Of a stretch of 64,000 nt of DNA, positions 23,401 through 34,739 are shown one piece after another. The stretch covers positions 37,568,089-37,632,088 of the forward strand of contig NC_065922.1 of the NCBI RefSeq assembly GCF_024586455.1, given 5' to 3'. The notes under the pieces were generated by a model, which saw only the letters and a program-made list of their open reading frames with translations, ran no database searches and was not told the origin of the DNA. The first letter of the stretch is position 1. Each line of letters opens with the position of its first letter. This DNA is from Bactrocera neohumeralis. Its lineage: Eukaryota; Arthropoda; Insecta; Diptera; Tephritidae. The position numbers were made by a program, and so were the translations under genes.

Positions 23401-23895
23401 AGCTGATTGGCTGCAGCTGGCTGTTTGATATCGATTTTTATCCTCCCACCATATGAGTATACTTGTAGCTGTGAGTCAGCACAACCGGTGTGTGGCTGAT
23501 TAACTGTAACATTTTTTGCACACCTATATTACTTATGCGTTCACGACAGCTGTTGTTGCTTGTGTGCACATATTTGCAGTTAACATGACTCTGTTAAGTG
23601 CATAAAACTGTTAACAGTGCATTTTTGATAGACAAATGTCAGAGGAAAAAGCATTGGGTTTGTTATGCTGTAAGCGGCGGTTTTTACTTTGCTTATGTTT
23701 GTAGTGGTAGTATACATACAAGTATATGTGTGTATGCGAGCATATTTCCGCTGCAACAGTTATTGTTCAAATGCATGTGAAATTCTTTACCGCCGAAAAG
23801 CATGCAATGAATTTCTGTCTTTTATAGTAAGATACATATTTGGAGCTGTGCTGTGGCAACTTCGTTATTCTCACACAATTAAATAAATACATATG
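23401..23895. other. No gene seen; intergenic
   Basis: Mixed composition with several CAGCTG boxes near 23400-23425 and 23548-23556. No reading frame with support. Confidence 0.35.
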
Positions 23896-24090
23896 TATGT
23901 ATGTATGTATGTATGTATTACTGTGAGCGAAAAATAGTAAAACTTTTTCATTTAAATTGCGCGCGGAAACCCCATTCGTCACATCAAAGTAATCATTGCT
24001 ATTTAGTACAACAAAAACGTTTCACATCTACATATGTATGTATGTATGTATGTTAACTACTGTGAGCGAAAAATAGTAAAACTTTTTCAT
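23890..24090. repeat. Duplicated 32-bp unit next to TATG microsatellites
   Basis: 23920-23951 and 24059-24090 are identical over 32 bp (ACTGTGAGCGAAAAATAGTA, then aaactttttcat), each preceded by a CATATGTATGTATG run. The unit may be the end of a transposon, since transposase-like sequence starts shortly after the second copy. Confidence 0.65.
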
Positions 24091-24099
24091 CCGTCTGAA

Positions 24100-24480
24100 T
24101 CAACGGATTTTTAATACAAAGAGATATTGGAAAAGGACTTTGGCGATAATTATTGGTAAAAATTATTCAAAGATAACGAGCACGAGTTGACAACGAACCA
24201 CTTCCAGGACGACAATTAACATCAACTGATCAACACATCAATAAAATAAAGGAATTGATAATCGACGATTGACAGTCAGAGATCTTACGGGCATCGTTGA
24301 AATATCGGATCAGTTAAAACCATTTTGAAATATCATTTGGGCCTAAGAAAAGTGAATGCTCGATTGGTTTCAAAATAACTCCATTTGAGAGGGTCGACAT
24401 AGCAACACGAACAAAGTCTTACCATTTTTTGCTCATATTAGTATGCATGTCTGCTGATGCGTTTCGAGAAGTAAAAGTAT
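24100..24480 (+). pseudogene. mariner-like transposase, N-terminal remnant
   Basis: Plus-strand frames give STSTDQHINKIKE-like and RRLTVRDLTGI then EISD near 24220-24310, followed by KYHLGLRKVNARLVSK near 24330-24370. The order fits the second helix-turn-helix region of mariner transposases (GRP-S-T, NRR-TIR, VGIS-GS). Stops and frameshifts are present and the catalytic part is gone. Confidence 0.55.
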
Positions 24481-24855
24481 TTATGAGTCACGAATAAATT
24501 GCGCTGCGTTTAGAAAAAATCTTTCTCTACAAAATTAATGTTTTAAGAACCAAAATACAGTCTACAAGATTTTTCTAACTATTAAAAAATATTCTCTATA
24601 TCGAATTTCAAACAAAATAAATTTTATAACATCACTATGTAATTTTTTCAATAAGCGAATTTTTACGTTGCCAATATTTCCAAACAAACCGCAAGCGTAA
24701 CCAGAAACACCTACCGAAACACAAGTGGGATTTACCGAGCTGCGAGTCGTTCGACAGATGACGATACGATGACGACGCACATACATAAGATTTATCATTG
24801 TTGTTGGACAACGGTGGTGAAAATTGTCAATTTTTGTAGCGATATTGGGACTAAA
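24481..24855. other. No gene seen
   Basis: Short intergenic stretch between two transposon remnants. Confidence 0.3.
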
Positions 24856-26582
24856 ATGACATCAAAACGAGTAAAGTGTTTAACGCTTAGGAAAAGTTAA
24901 AACTAATTGCCGAGGTCAAAAGGGCGAAAACAAAAAAACATTGCACAAATTTTGGGATTCCTCAATACGTTATCAACCATTTTGAAAAAAACAAAGACAA
25001 ACTTTTAGAACAAAAAAGGTACTATACACACACTCCAAATATAATGGATTACAACTTGCGTCAATTGATGTTGAATGCTTACTACCGCACGTGAGAAAAA
25101 AATCTTCCTCTCTCGCCTTAATCAGAAAAAGCTAAGAATTTGCCTTGCTTTTGGTCGCGAAATTTTCTGCTAGTGTAGGGTGGTTAGATAAATTTAAAAA
25201 AAAGGCAGATAATATCGCACAAATGTCGATTTGTGGAGAAAGTGCTTTTTACAGTCAGTGAAGATTGGAAAAAACGTTTTGCCAGATTTAATCAGACAAT
25301 CACGAAAACGATATTTTTTTAATGCAGATGAAACGGGCATTTTTTTAATGTTTAACAAAACATTATATTTGAAGGTCAAAAATGCTTTGGTGGCAAAACA
25401 GCAAGGAGAGAATTACCGTTATGGTGCAAGCAATATGAGTGGTTCGAGTTGAAATTGCTAGTTATCAACAAGTCAAAAACCCACGTTGTTCTAAGGGTAT
25501 AAAATCACTTGATGTGGACTATAAGTACAACAAAAAAGCGTGGATGACAAGTGAAATTTATGATAATGGCTCAAACATATAGATAAAGTCTTTGTTTCCA
25601 AAATTGCAGAAAATACTACTGTTCGTTGACAATTGTCCACATCCTAAAAATGTACAAGCAAATTTAAAAAACATTAAACTGCAATATTTTTCTCCTAATT
25701 TGACGTCTGTTCAAACCAATGGAGCAAGGGATTATTCAAAATCTCAAGCAACATTATAGAAACCGAATTGTGATGGAAGTTTTGGCCCATATGGAAGAAC
25801 CAACTCTACGACAGTGTCGTTACTTGATACAAACAGGGATCTATACAAAACCTGGAATTTGGGTAAAACCACAAACAATCAGCAATTGTTTTAGAAAGGC
25901 TGGTTTGCTAAAGGTGAGTTAAAGAATGCTCTACGGATGACTGGGATGAAGGACGATCTTCCATTGTCTGAATTGAAACTCTTTGGACCACATATCGAAC
26001 GGCAATGGGAACCGATAATGTATCTTTTGATGATTACGTCGGGATTGACGATGGTGTGAGCAAACAGTGGGATTCCCAACAGATGAAGACATTTTAGATA
26101 GCGTCATGAAAAATCTAGTTCCTTCGAAAAGGTAAGTCTAAAGTAAAATTTGCAAAATGTAGCATTCAGAATAATCTATTGTTTCAGACTTAGAGGAGGA
26201 AGTCTCTAGTGACAAAACAACAACTGAAACTATACCCACATTTAATCAAGCGTATGCTGCTATCGACCTTAAGTTTCACTTCGTCAAAAGAAAATGTTCA
26301 ATGCAGTACATGCGTCAATAAATGTTGAAATAACATTTTATAGAAAATGGTCCGATTGGTTAAACAAAAAAAATTACCAATTTTTTTCCAATTAGAATTA
26401 TATATGTACATTTATTTATATACTACATATGTATTATAAACTGTCTTTTAAATAAACATGTCATGCATACATTTCGAGATGTAAATAAATTTGAACTCAA
26501 CTTAGTGTATTTTCCTTAATTCAGAATTTTCCAACTCTACTTTCTGTCCCTTGGACATTCGAGTTAGGAAGTTCCCACTGTA
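24856..26582 (+). pseudogene. pogo/Tigger-like (CENP-B/jerky type) transposase, broken
   Basis: Opens with MTSKRVKCLTL, then after a frameshift KLKLIAEVKRAKTKK and FGIP, the CENP-B-type helix-turn-helix. At 25312-25340 NADETGIF gives the first catalytic Asp region of the DDE_1 domain; ANMSGSS follows near 25430, LLFVDNCPHPKNV near 25620 gives the second Asp, and near 25717-25760 MEQGIIQNLKQHYRNRIV is the conserved block after it. Many stops break the frame. A candidate right terminus, inverted CAGTGGGAACTTCC, ends at 26580 before a TA; the left terminus was not found. Confidence 0.75.
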
Positions 26583-26644
26583 GTGTAGTTTAAATCAAAC
26601 ATTTTTCATTTTTGAAAATTCTACACTGAACTAGCCCCTTAATA

Positions 26645-27137
26645 TTGGTAGTCGAAAAAGTATTTTCGTATTTTGTCAATAGATGTAGTTGCAGTCGTAT
26701 ATCTCCAGAGCTACCAATCACCTTGTGTCATACCATATAGTGTTGGAAAGGTGAGATTTTAAGCTTCATTTAACCAAAAAAAAAATTAAATTCGTGAAAG
26801 TTGAAAAAAAGTTACAGTTGTTCAAAAATGAGTGAAAATAATGAAGAAATTCGCTATATTTTGAAATTTTTGTATAAAAATGGGAAGAATTCCACGTAAG
26901 CCACGAAAGAAATTTGTGAAGTTTACGAAGACGATACTGTATCAGTTCGTGTAATACAACACATGGTTCGCTCGCTTCCGTTCTGGCAATTTCGAAATTT
27001 CGATTTCTAGCGGAAAAAAAAGCAAAAAGTGGTTGGCCAAAATGGTACATATTTGTTTATTTATTTATTATTATAAATATAAAAAAAATATGTTGAAGTT
27101 TGATTAAAAATACGAAAAGACTTTTTCGACTACCTAA
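26645..27137 (+). mobile_element. mariner deletion derivative with both terminal repeats and TA duplication
   Basis: Left end TTGGTAGTCGAAAAAGTATT and inverted right end TTAGGTAGTCGAAAAAGTCT match closely and are flanked by TA (26643-26644, 27138-27139). Inside, a frame from the ATG at 26828 reads MSENNEEIRYILKFLYKNGK, then a stop, then EICEVYEDDTVSVRVIQH, the N-terminal helix-turn-helix of a mariner transposase. The catalytic domain is missing, so this is a non-autonomous 493-bp deletion product. The same N-terminus occurs in the longer copy at 58640-59470. Confidence 0.8.
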
Positions 27138-27421
27138 TATTTTCCTAAGTTGAAGAGGCGAAACATATATATACATATGTACATATCTTCAACGATCTCT
27201 CGACCTTCTTTAAAGGCTCTGTAACATTCGTAGGCTTATGTTTTTGAATCACACAACAATTTCGCACACGAAATTTGGTTAGAAATACAAAATTTGAGAA
27301 AATTCTTTGTTCGATGTTTTTATCCATTGTAAAAATCGCAACGCACTGCTGAGGTATACCGACTTAAGCAGCTGCTGTAAACAAACTGGTTGACAGATTC
27401 CGCTCTTTTTTGGCATAGTAA
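27138..27421. other. No gene seen
   Basis: Intergenic spacer between transposons with a short TATACATATGTACATA palindrome near 27170-27185. Confidence 0.3.
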
Positions 27422-28142
27422 TTAAGAGGGTACTCTCATGTGAACGCATACATTTTACCACTTTTTAGGAAACTTTTTTTATGGGATAACAAAATTCAAT
27501 CATTTTAATTTTCTAATATATTTTTATTTATATTTTGAAAAGTACAAAAAAAAAATTTCGTTTTTTACATTTTTAATATATATTTTTTTTAAATCAAAGT
27601 AGTCCCCAACAAAAAAAAAGTAGTTCACTGGTCATGGTGATAGCGGCTGTTCATGTTGTCTATTCAGTAGTTCGGCGGCTATCGTCCCTACCAAATATAA
27701 TCAATTTCATTAAAAAAAAAAAATGTCGAACTTCAAAAAAAGTCACGAAAATCTTGTTTTTTTTCGTTAAAAATCGTTTAAAAAAAATATGAAAATATTT
27801 TCGAAAATAAACAATTCTGGTAGCGACGATAACTATAAAATGAGTAGAAGAACATAAGTATAGAACGTAAATTTTAAAGCAATCGGTTGAATACTTTGTT
27901 TTTAGGACCATGACAGTTTCAGAAAATGATGATTCGAGAACAATGCGTTTAAAGTTTCAAGGGAAGAGTCATGGCGCCTGATAGACAGTCGCTTACGACA
28001 CGTCGGCGACTATGAGCTGTAACTTATCAAATACTATGAATTTCGGTGTGAATTTTTCACAGCATGTTTTCAATAGGTTTTACTGTCAAAATATAAAAAA
28101 AAATCGATTTTTCGAAGTGATTACATGAGAATACCGCCTTAA
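27422..28142. mobile_element. Non-autonomous DNA element with TTAAGRGGG-type inverted ends
   Basis: Left end TTAAGAGGGTACTCTCATGT, right end inverted TTAAGGCGGTATTCTCATGT, about 720 bp apart. The ends resemble those of family 4 (TTAAGAGGTTATATGGG, TTAAGGGGTTTCATAAG), so the two may be relatives. Interior AT-rich, non-coding. Confidence 0.55.
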
Positions 28143-28570
28143 GGACAGTCTTACCAACTTAGCAAAATATTATTTATCCGAGAAATTTAATTACAATTTT
28201 CGGGTGCCTTTTTGTTTTAATATAGTATTGAAATTTAGAGAGAATCATTTTTGATAATGGTATGTCTGTATGTGAAAAATATATTAAATCGGATCAAATC
28301 AAAAAGGTTATGTTTTTTTTATATTTTTTAAATATCCGTTAGCCTGAAATTTCGAGGTGACTTGAATGTAAAACCCTACACCAACAAATTTCCAAAGTAT
28401 ATTGAACATAAATGTCGAACACATGTGCTTGGCAGCGGGTCTGACCGCTATTTCCCTCTAAAATTCTTCCTAAGAATACATTGTATGGTTTCATAGAACT
28501 CATCTAACTACTTGTATATAAAAATTTATTACAAATCTTTCAAGGAAATAAATTTAAATTTAATTTTAAA
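28143..28570. other. No gene seen
   Basis: AT-rich intergenic sequence leading into the polypyrimidine-poor but TTCTTACAG acceptor of the next entry. Confidence 0.3.
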
Positions 28571-28580
28571 TTTCTTACAG

Positions 28581-28625
28581 ATCAATTTCCACCGGAAAGG
28601 ATCACACAATGTGTGGGCATGGTTG
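28581..28625 (+). other. Orphan 45-nt exon-like sequence
   Basis: TTTCTTACAG (28571-28580) ends immediately before a 45-nt block of balanced composition (starts ATCAATTTCCACCGG, ends GGGCATGGTTG), followed at once by a perfect donor GTAAGT (28626-28631). Flanks are strongly AT-rich. All three frames are open across it; the length is a multiple of three. No protein family is recognisable. It could be a non-coding 5' exon of the plus-strand transporter from a more distal promoter, a micro-exon of an unseen gene, or chance. Confidence 0.35.
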
Positions 28626-28866
28626 GTAAGTCACGCACATACATATACATATTTAACTAGCTACTCAGTTTTGTTAACCGTGCTGCTTATTGTGTAAGAA
28701 AATTATTAATATTGTCTATAAAATATATGTTTACCTGACTTTGCAAAGTATATATTTCTTATATAAATTGTGTTATGTTATTGTAGTCTTTAATCAATAT
28801 CGAAAGTGGAAAATCAGAAATGTTTCAATTATGACGAAAGTCCTCATACTTCTATGTATGTATGTG

Positions 28867-29280
28867 CATTAGAGCGGGTCGATTTACAGGGAGCCAAAAA
28901 ACGAAAAATCGCGTAAAGCAAAAATGTTCTACGGATTACTCTGAACAACTTTGCTTAAGGGACTATCAGTTTAAAACCGCTTTCGAGTCAGCGATTTTTA
29001 AGGCAAACTTTAGGGATTATACAATTTTTTCGTCATCCCAATGAAATTTAATACGTAGGTGCGTTTTGATATTCTATTGATCATTTGTTGACCAAAAGTT
29101 TATCTTACATCCCCCATACAACCGGTTATTGAGATTTTGTAAACTTTGCCTTATTACTTCTCGAATTACTTGTTCGAAAGCGGTTTTAGACATTTATCTC
29201 TTGGACAAAGTTGTTTAGAATGATCCGTAGAACATTTCAAATATACGCGCTTTAAAGTAAAAAATCGACCCGCTCTAATG
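28867..29280. mobile_element. Near-palindromic MITE with CATTAGAGCGGGTCGATTT ends
   Basis: 28867-28885 is the exact reverse complement of 29262-29280, and pairing continues inward (ATGTTCTACGGAT, CAACTTTG, AAAACCGCTTTCGA on both arms) for about 170 nt each side. GTGC at 28864-28867 recurs at 29280-29283 and may be part of a target duplication. No coding region. Confidence 0.75.
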
Positions 29281-29795
29281 TGCATAGGAATGTATATATT
29301 TGCAATTAAAAAGCCTCCTCGTTGTTGTCCATGACAACTAAATTGATACTTAACCTAATCTATAAGTGGCAATAAAAGAAATTAATTGTCAGAATTGAAA
29401 TTAAATAAATAATTATAATCACATCACATTTAAACACATGTGTACACTTGCTCATATCTACATCGCATAAGTATGTATGCATGTGGGTGTAATTTTAATA
29501 TGAATACGACCACTCCATCGTTTGCCAGTTTTCAGCAATTATTTTGGCTATTCTTAGGCGGTATTTGTTGTTATTCTGTTTTTTTTTTTCTTTTAATATT
29601 TCTTATGCTTTTTTTATCGTCGAATTTCTGTTTTACTCTTTAAACAAGTGGTTCAAAATGCGACACACCCACTTTGGACTTTGCTGAGTGGCTATGTTGA
29701 CACAAATATACCATAAATATGTATATTCCTATAGTACACATATATTTCTATACAGTTGTGTTTAGAAAAGTAGCAGTAAACACAAAAATTAAAAA
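29281..29795. other. No gene seen
   Basis: Intergenic AT-rich sequence. A Phe-rich frame at 29440-29643 looks membrane-like only because it is T-rich and has no splice or motif support. Confidence 0.35.
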
Positions 29796-29799
29796 AAAA

Positions 29800-30345
29800 A
29801 CAAGTAAGGAATCTCTAAGTTCGGTTAATATTATACTCTTGCTACTTGCAAGAATCAAAGCCGGAGAAATACTTTCATATGCAGTACATTGGATGAGTAT
29901 CGACCCAATTTTATCTATTTTCCCAATACCATTCTAAAAGACCAATCATATGGAGTAAAGTTAGTCGGATGTTATAAAATCATGATATTAGTTATTTAGT
30001 GGCTAGGTCAAGTTTTCGGTCAAATTTATCTATTTTATCTGGTACACTGCTATGAGTAAAACACGCTCCCTAATTTCATCAAGATAACTCACATAGTGGC
30101 CGATATATGCGGCAAAAAGTCACCCGAAAGTTCGAAAATCTTTATATTAGGTATATGGGGGCTAAGGCCCCAATTCAACCCATTTTTGACTTACAGACAT
30201 ACCATTTTCAGAGTAGGATATATTTAAATTAATATATAATCATATATATATATTATATATCTCATATATTGACCGATATTTTCGATCAAAAGTCAACTAT
30301 AGATACTCGGGTCTTCACATTCGGTACCAAGGGCCTTCAAGAGTT
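29800..30345 (+). repeat. Dispersed repeat family 3, plus-strand copy
   Basis: Starts CAAGTAAGGAATCTCTAAGT and carries CTTGCAAGAATCAAAGCCGG, AAAACACGCTCCCTAATTTC, GAAAGTTCGAAAAT and AGGTATATGGGGGCTAAGG in the same order as the inverted copy at 4590-5443. No coding function. Confidence 0.65.
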
Positions 30346-30364
30346 TTGGTTTGGTTCTGGGATA

Positions 30365-31191
30365 CAGGGTTTGTCCGGAAAGTAATAAGACTGATTTTCT
30401 TCCGCCGCGACTGTGCTTCGGTGCGTTCGCGCATCGACTGGATTCGGTAGAGGGCGTTCCTAGCTAACGAACAAGCAGCTGGTCAGTTGCCTTCGAGCAC
30501 GTGTTTCTGTGACTGGTGCAAGCCGAAAATACAGCGTTCGTTAGAGCAAAGATACGCGTTTAAATTCTAAGTGAAACTCGGTAAATCTGCGACAGAGACG
30601 TTTGATATGATTAAGCAGGCTTACTCAAATGTTCCTTTAGCAATAAGTGGTGTGTTTCGGTGGCACTAGGCCTTTATGGAGTGCCGGGAAGAGATCACTG
30701 ATGAAGACCGGAAGAAAGAGCAAATCCAAAGTGAAAACGATGCTCATTGTCTTTTTGACATCAAAGGCATCGTCCATCATAAATTTGTTCCTGCTGGACA
30801 AACCGTCAACGCCAAGTTTTACGTGGAAGTCCTCAAGACACTCAAACTAGGGGTAAATTGGGTCCGACAAGACATCGCAACCGATTCTAAGTTGCACACA
30901 ACAACGCCCCGGCTCTCACCGCCGTTCTTGTGAACAGCTACCTAACCAAGACCGGCATTCCAACTCTTCCGCTGCCGCCCTAGAGCCCAGATGTGGCTCC
31001 TGGACTTTTTTTGTTTCCTTGCACGCTTTTCGAGACGACTTCCGTGACGCCTTCAATGCTTGGAAATCCCGCTGGCAGTGCTGCATCGACGAAGAAGAAA
31101 CCTATTTTGAAAGTTTTTAAAGAATTGTAACGATTGGTTCAGTACATTTTTTTAACTCGACTCAGTTCTTTTACTTTCCGGATAATCCCTG
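30365..31191 (+). pseudogene. mariner element with intact ends and an internally deleted, broken transposase
   Basis: Ends CAGGGTTTGTCCGGAAAGTA and (inverted) CAGGGATTATCCGGAAAGTA are flanked by TA (30363-30364, 31192-31193). Inside: VKLGKSATETFDMIKQAYSN, then GVFRWH, MECREEITDEDRKK (helix-turn-helix region), then an abrupt join to SKVKTMLIVFLTS / DIKGIVHHKFVPAGQTVNAK and WVRQDIATDSKLH. The VTGDE segment with the first catalytic Asp is deleted between the two, and frameshifts split the DNAPAHTAVLVNSYL and PPYSPDVAP-equivalent regions. The element is dead but could be mobilised by its ends. Confidence 0.85.
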
Positions 31192-33104
31192 TAATTCTGT
31201 ATTTTTCTCTTAGGAAAAATCGATTTCGAATTCTGTTTTTTTGTATCTAGTGGGAAATGCCGCCGTGTTTCATTTCTGTTCTCTTGTCTGATACACTCAA
31301 AAGTAATGCCATACACTAGCTATTTTAACTCTGGTTGACCCACAGCTCTCTTTCTCAAAATTCAGCTTATATCAGTTGTTTGTTGGATTCGTCACTCTCG
31401 GAGGTTATGCGAATGGGCGCCATATGAAATAATTGGTATCATCAAAGGCTTTTTACTACTGCACGTTGTTATGCCATTTTATGGAACAACACTGTATATG
31501 AAAAATCGTGTATTTTACCGTTTTATAATCCTTCATTGGTGGCCGATAAATTTTAGCTGTGCTAAGTATAAAGTCATTGCCGACCAAGGAAATAAAACCC
31601 GTCATAACTAATTACTGTTTAATTGCTTACAGATATTTGTTTATCACAAAGGAAAATGTACAGTAAAAACCAGTTAATCTTTATGATAATTGCTACCATA
31701 TAAAAAAAAAAACTTTGAAATTCCTATATTTTATTTGATTAACCAGTGACAAAGCGCAATGCAAGCGCTTTCGATCCGGTCTTTGCAATTGTCGATCGCG
31801 CATTTAGTAGGGATCAAAGTATCTCTGGGTGGTGATGGGTGCAAAGTGCTATTGTGTTTTAAGACGGAATATCTCAATTTACTGATAGCCAGTGCGATAA
31901 AGGGCAAAGTGCCATGTTGTTTATTGAATTAGTGATATTGTTTATCGAATAATTAAAAATTTCATTCAAATTGAATACAAAGTTATATAGCGATATTAGG
32001 TGTAGTACATAAATGAAGTACTATACCGTTAGGTTAGTTTATCTCTAATAGTTTATCTCTACAAGGTTTCGGAGTTGTCAAACGTATGCTTTCAATTAAA
32101 AAAATATAAAAATACATATCTATATCAAATATAACTTTCGAAAACTAATATTTACAAACTTCTTTGACCCGTTGGGAATTAACTGTTCATTATTATATAT
32201 TTTGTTTTGCTCCAAAGTCTTTCGCTCAAAGCACATTATTTTCTTATAATGTATATTTATTTATAAACAACAATCTTAAATACGTGACATGACGCTCATA
32301 CAGTCGGTGCCATAAAATTTCGTACATATTTCGGCAATCAACTGATATATACACCCTGATTGCCAAAGGCACCTGTTTTTTGTGTCACACCACTATTATA
32401 AATTTTAGTACTTCATTAAACTTTTTATACAAAGTTGTGATATTTTTTTGTAGTCAAACCAGAAATGCTTGCTTCTTTTCTATAACGATCGAACCTTCTT
32501 TGAATGCACATATTATTTTTGTTTATCCAGTCTAAACTACTCGTGTAACTCAAATTCTAAATTTTTCTTCCGTTCTCTTGTCTATAAATCAATAAATATT
32601 TAAAGAAACGATTTTTATCCTTATAATTTTATTGAATACACATTCTCAATTTCAATCTTATGACACTTTTCTATTTAAAAATAGCAATATTCCGCAGATC
32701 CGAATTAGTCGTTGGAAACCAATCTCGCTAGCTCTCGAACTCGTTAGATATTGGTTGCCGGTGAACTTGACACTCGCTTTGAGAACTATGGATTTCAACA
32801 AGATTATCCGAATTATACTACAAAATTTCTAAAAAATTATCTTGTCTTCTGCTCTCTAAAAGTCTTGAAATTGAAAACATATTTTCCCAGAAGTTGTTTT
32901 CTTAGACATAGCAAGTTGATCGTCATGACCGATACAACAGGCCCAAGAGGTCTTTCGAATACAGTATTTTTTCGAAGCAGATTATCTAGAGAAACTTTCT
33001 TTGTGATTGTTAATTTTTTATGTCCCATATTGAATTTAATATAAAAAGATATTTTATATTTTTAGTAAAAAAGCAAGAAAAACAATATTAAGCTATATTA
33101 CCCT
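31192..33104. other. No gene seen; intergenic
   Basis: AT-rich. A Tc1-end-like CAGTCGGTGCCATAAAATTT at 32300-32319 has no visible partner. A small inverted pair, CCAGTTAATC near 31670 and GATTAACCAG near 31737, is too weak to call. Frames at 32632-33044 have no motif. Confidence 0.35.
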
Positions 33105-34630
33105 TCAGAAATAAAAATCCTTGCCAACTTTCGTGAAAATAGCTAGTAAAATAAAAAAGTTGTCCATACAAGGCCTTAACTACGATCGTTCAGTTTGTGT
33201 GGCAGCTATGTATATGCTATAGTGGTCTGATATCTATGGTTTTGACAAATGAGCAGCTGCTTTGGGAGAAAAGGAGGTGTACAAAATTTCAGTTCTATAT
33301 CTCAAAAATTGAAGGAATAGTTTTTGTTATACAGACAAACGGACGGATGGACAGGCAGACGAACATGGCAAATTCAACTCAGCATGATCATGAATGTACC
33401 ATATATACGAACCTTGCTTAAAAGCATTGCAAATTTTCTATTTTTAACAAAGTGTTTATTTTGTTCTCTTCAAAGTAATCACCCCATATACCATATATTG
33501 CACTTCTGCCAGTCTTTTTTCAATCCTCAAAGCTCCTCAAAGCACTTAAAAAGTAATTTTTGTGATCTTGTTTTGCTCCCTCTTCGGTGTAGTTTTTATC
33601 TCCTCCAACGAAGCGTAGTGTCATTCTTTCATGGGCCTCTTCAGTTTTAGAAATAAAAGAGAAAGTCGCAGGGGGCTAGTTTTGGGAAAATGGTGGCTGT
33701 GGCATCACTAATGTGTTGTTTTTGGCCAAATAAATATTGGCGCACAAGCAAAAATGCGTGAGCAGGGACGTTATCATGGTTTCTTCCACTAAACCGGGCG
33801 GACTGCTTCGCACAAATTGCAAATAACTTGCGGGTAATATTATTTATTGATCGTACGAACTTTTGGAAAGAACTCAAGATGAACAACGCCTCTGCAATCG
33901 AAGAAAATTGTTAGCAAAACCTCTACATCCGCTTGGCGCGCTTTTTCGATTTTGCTCATGCGGCAGCTTCCCCTAAGATTATTGAGTTTTCATTTCCACG
34001 TCATAACCAGAAACCCATGATTCGTCATCTGTTATGACCCTCTTGAACAGATCTGGATTGTCGCGGACGTGAGTCCAAGATCTCCTGAGCAATATCAACG
34101 CGACTCTATTTTTGTCGAAAGCGGGCAATTTTTGGCGTAAACTTCGCGATGAGTTGACCCATACCCAAATTATTGGTTAAAATTATCGTTCACATTTTCT
34201 TGACACCCTGAGAACATTTTGTACCATCGATAAACGTTAATTTTGTCCAAGATAGCTTCATCATGTGTCACAATTTACATTCGAAAAGCATTTGCGCCCT
34301 TAATTTTGTTTTTCACACAAAATTTTATACAAATTTTTTTATCTATTTTTTGGAATAAGCAAAAATCGAAGACGAACCAAAACGCGTCCAAACGAAGCAT
34401 CAGTCAAAAATAATAAATATTCGAAGAGGCCGACTTTGTCAGCAAAAGTTAGGGATTTGAGTACCAACATAAAGCAACAAAACAATCGAAAATCGAATAC
34501 ACATAGACCGCGAAAATTCAAAATTCGCCATTCTTTTTGTATAAGCTTCATATACTTACTTATTTATATTTAATGGAGTCTGAGACGTCTCCTTCTGCGT
34601 ATTGCAAACTTAACATACCCTAATCACGAT
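33105..34630 (+). repeat. Dispersed repeat family 1, copy 5, split by a mariner insertion
   Basis: The left part (33105-33410) holds CGATCGTTCAGTTTGTGTGG, a CAAATGAGCAGCTGC block and GACAAACGGACGGATGGACA. The right end of the family (AATGGAGTCTGAGACGTCTC, GTATTGCAAACTTAACATAC) is found only at 34570-34625. The roughly 1.1 kb between is a different element, so one copy was split. Confidence 0.6.
33415..34550 (-). pseudogene. mariner-like transposase, catalytic and C-terminal part, inserted in family 1
   Basis: On the minus strand, 33780-33650 reads HDNVPAHAFLLVRQYL, the second catalytic Asp block (HDNAPAH), followed by KLAPCDFLFY, the third Asp block. Around 34050-33910 frames recall the VTDDESWV and the QS...K...EAAA regions (the plus strand shows ATGATTCGTCATCTG). 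Stops break the rest. No intact terminal repeats were found. Confidence 0.65.
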
Positions 34631-34739
34631 ACTAATTTTTTTTCTTTAAATCTCCACGACAGCGCTTTCTATATATCCTATCTATAGTTTAAAAATTTGT
34701 AGGAAAATCTTTTCTGCCGGCAGATTATTCCAATGAGCA

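Noticed and set aside
32300..32319. Tc1-type terminal sequence CAGTCGGTGCCATAAAATTT
   Set aside because: No inverted partner and no transposase nearby.
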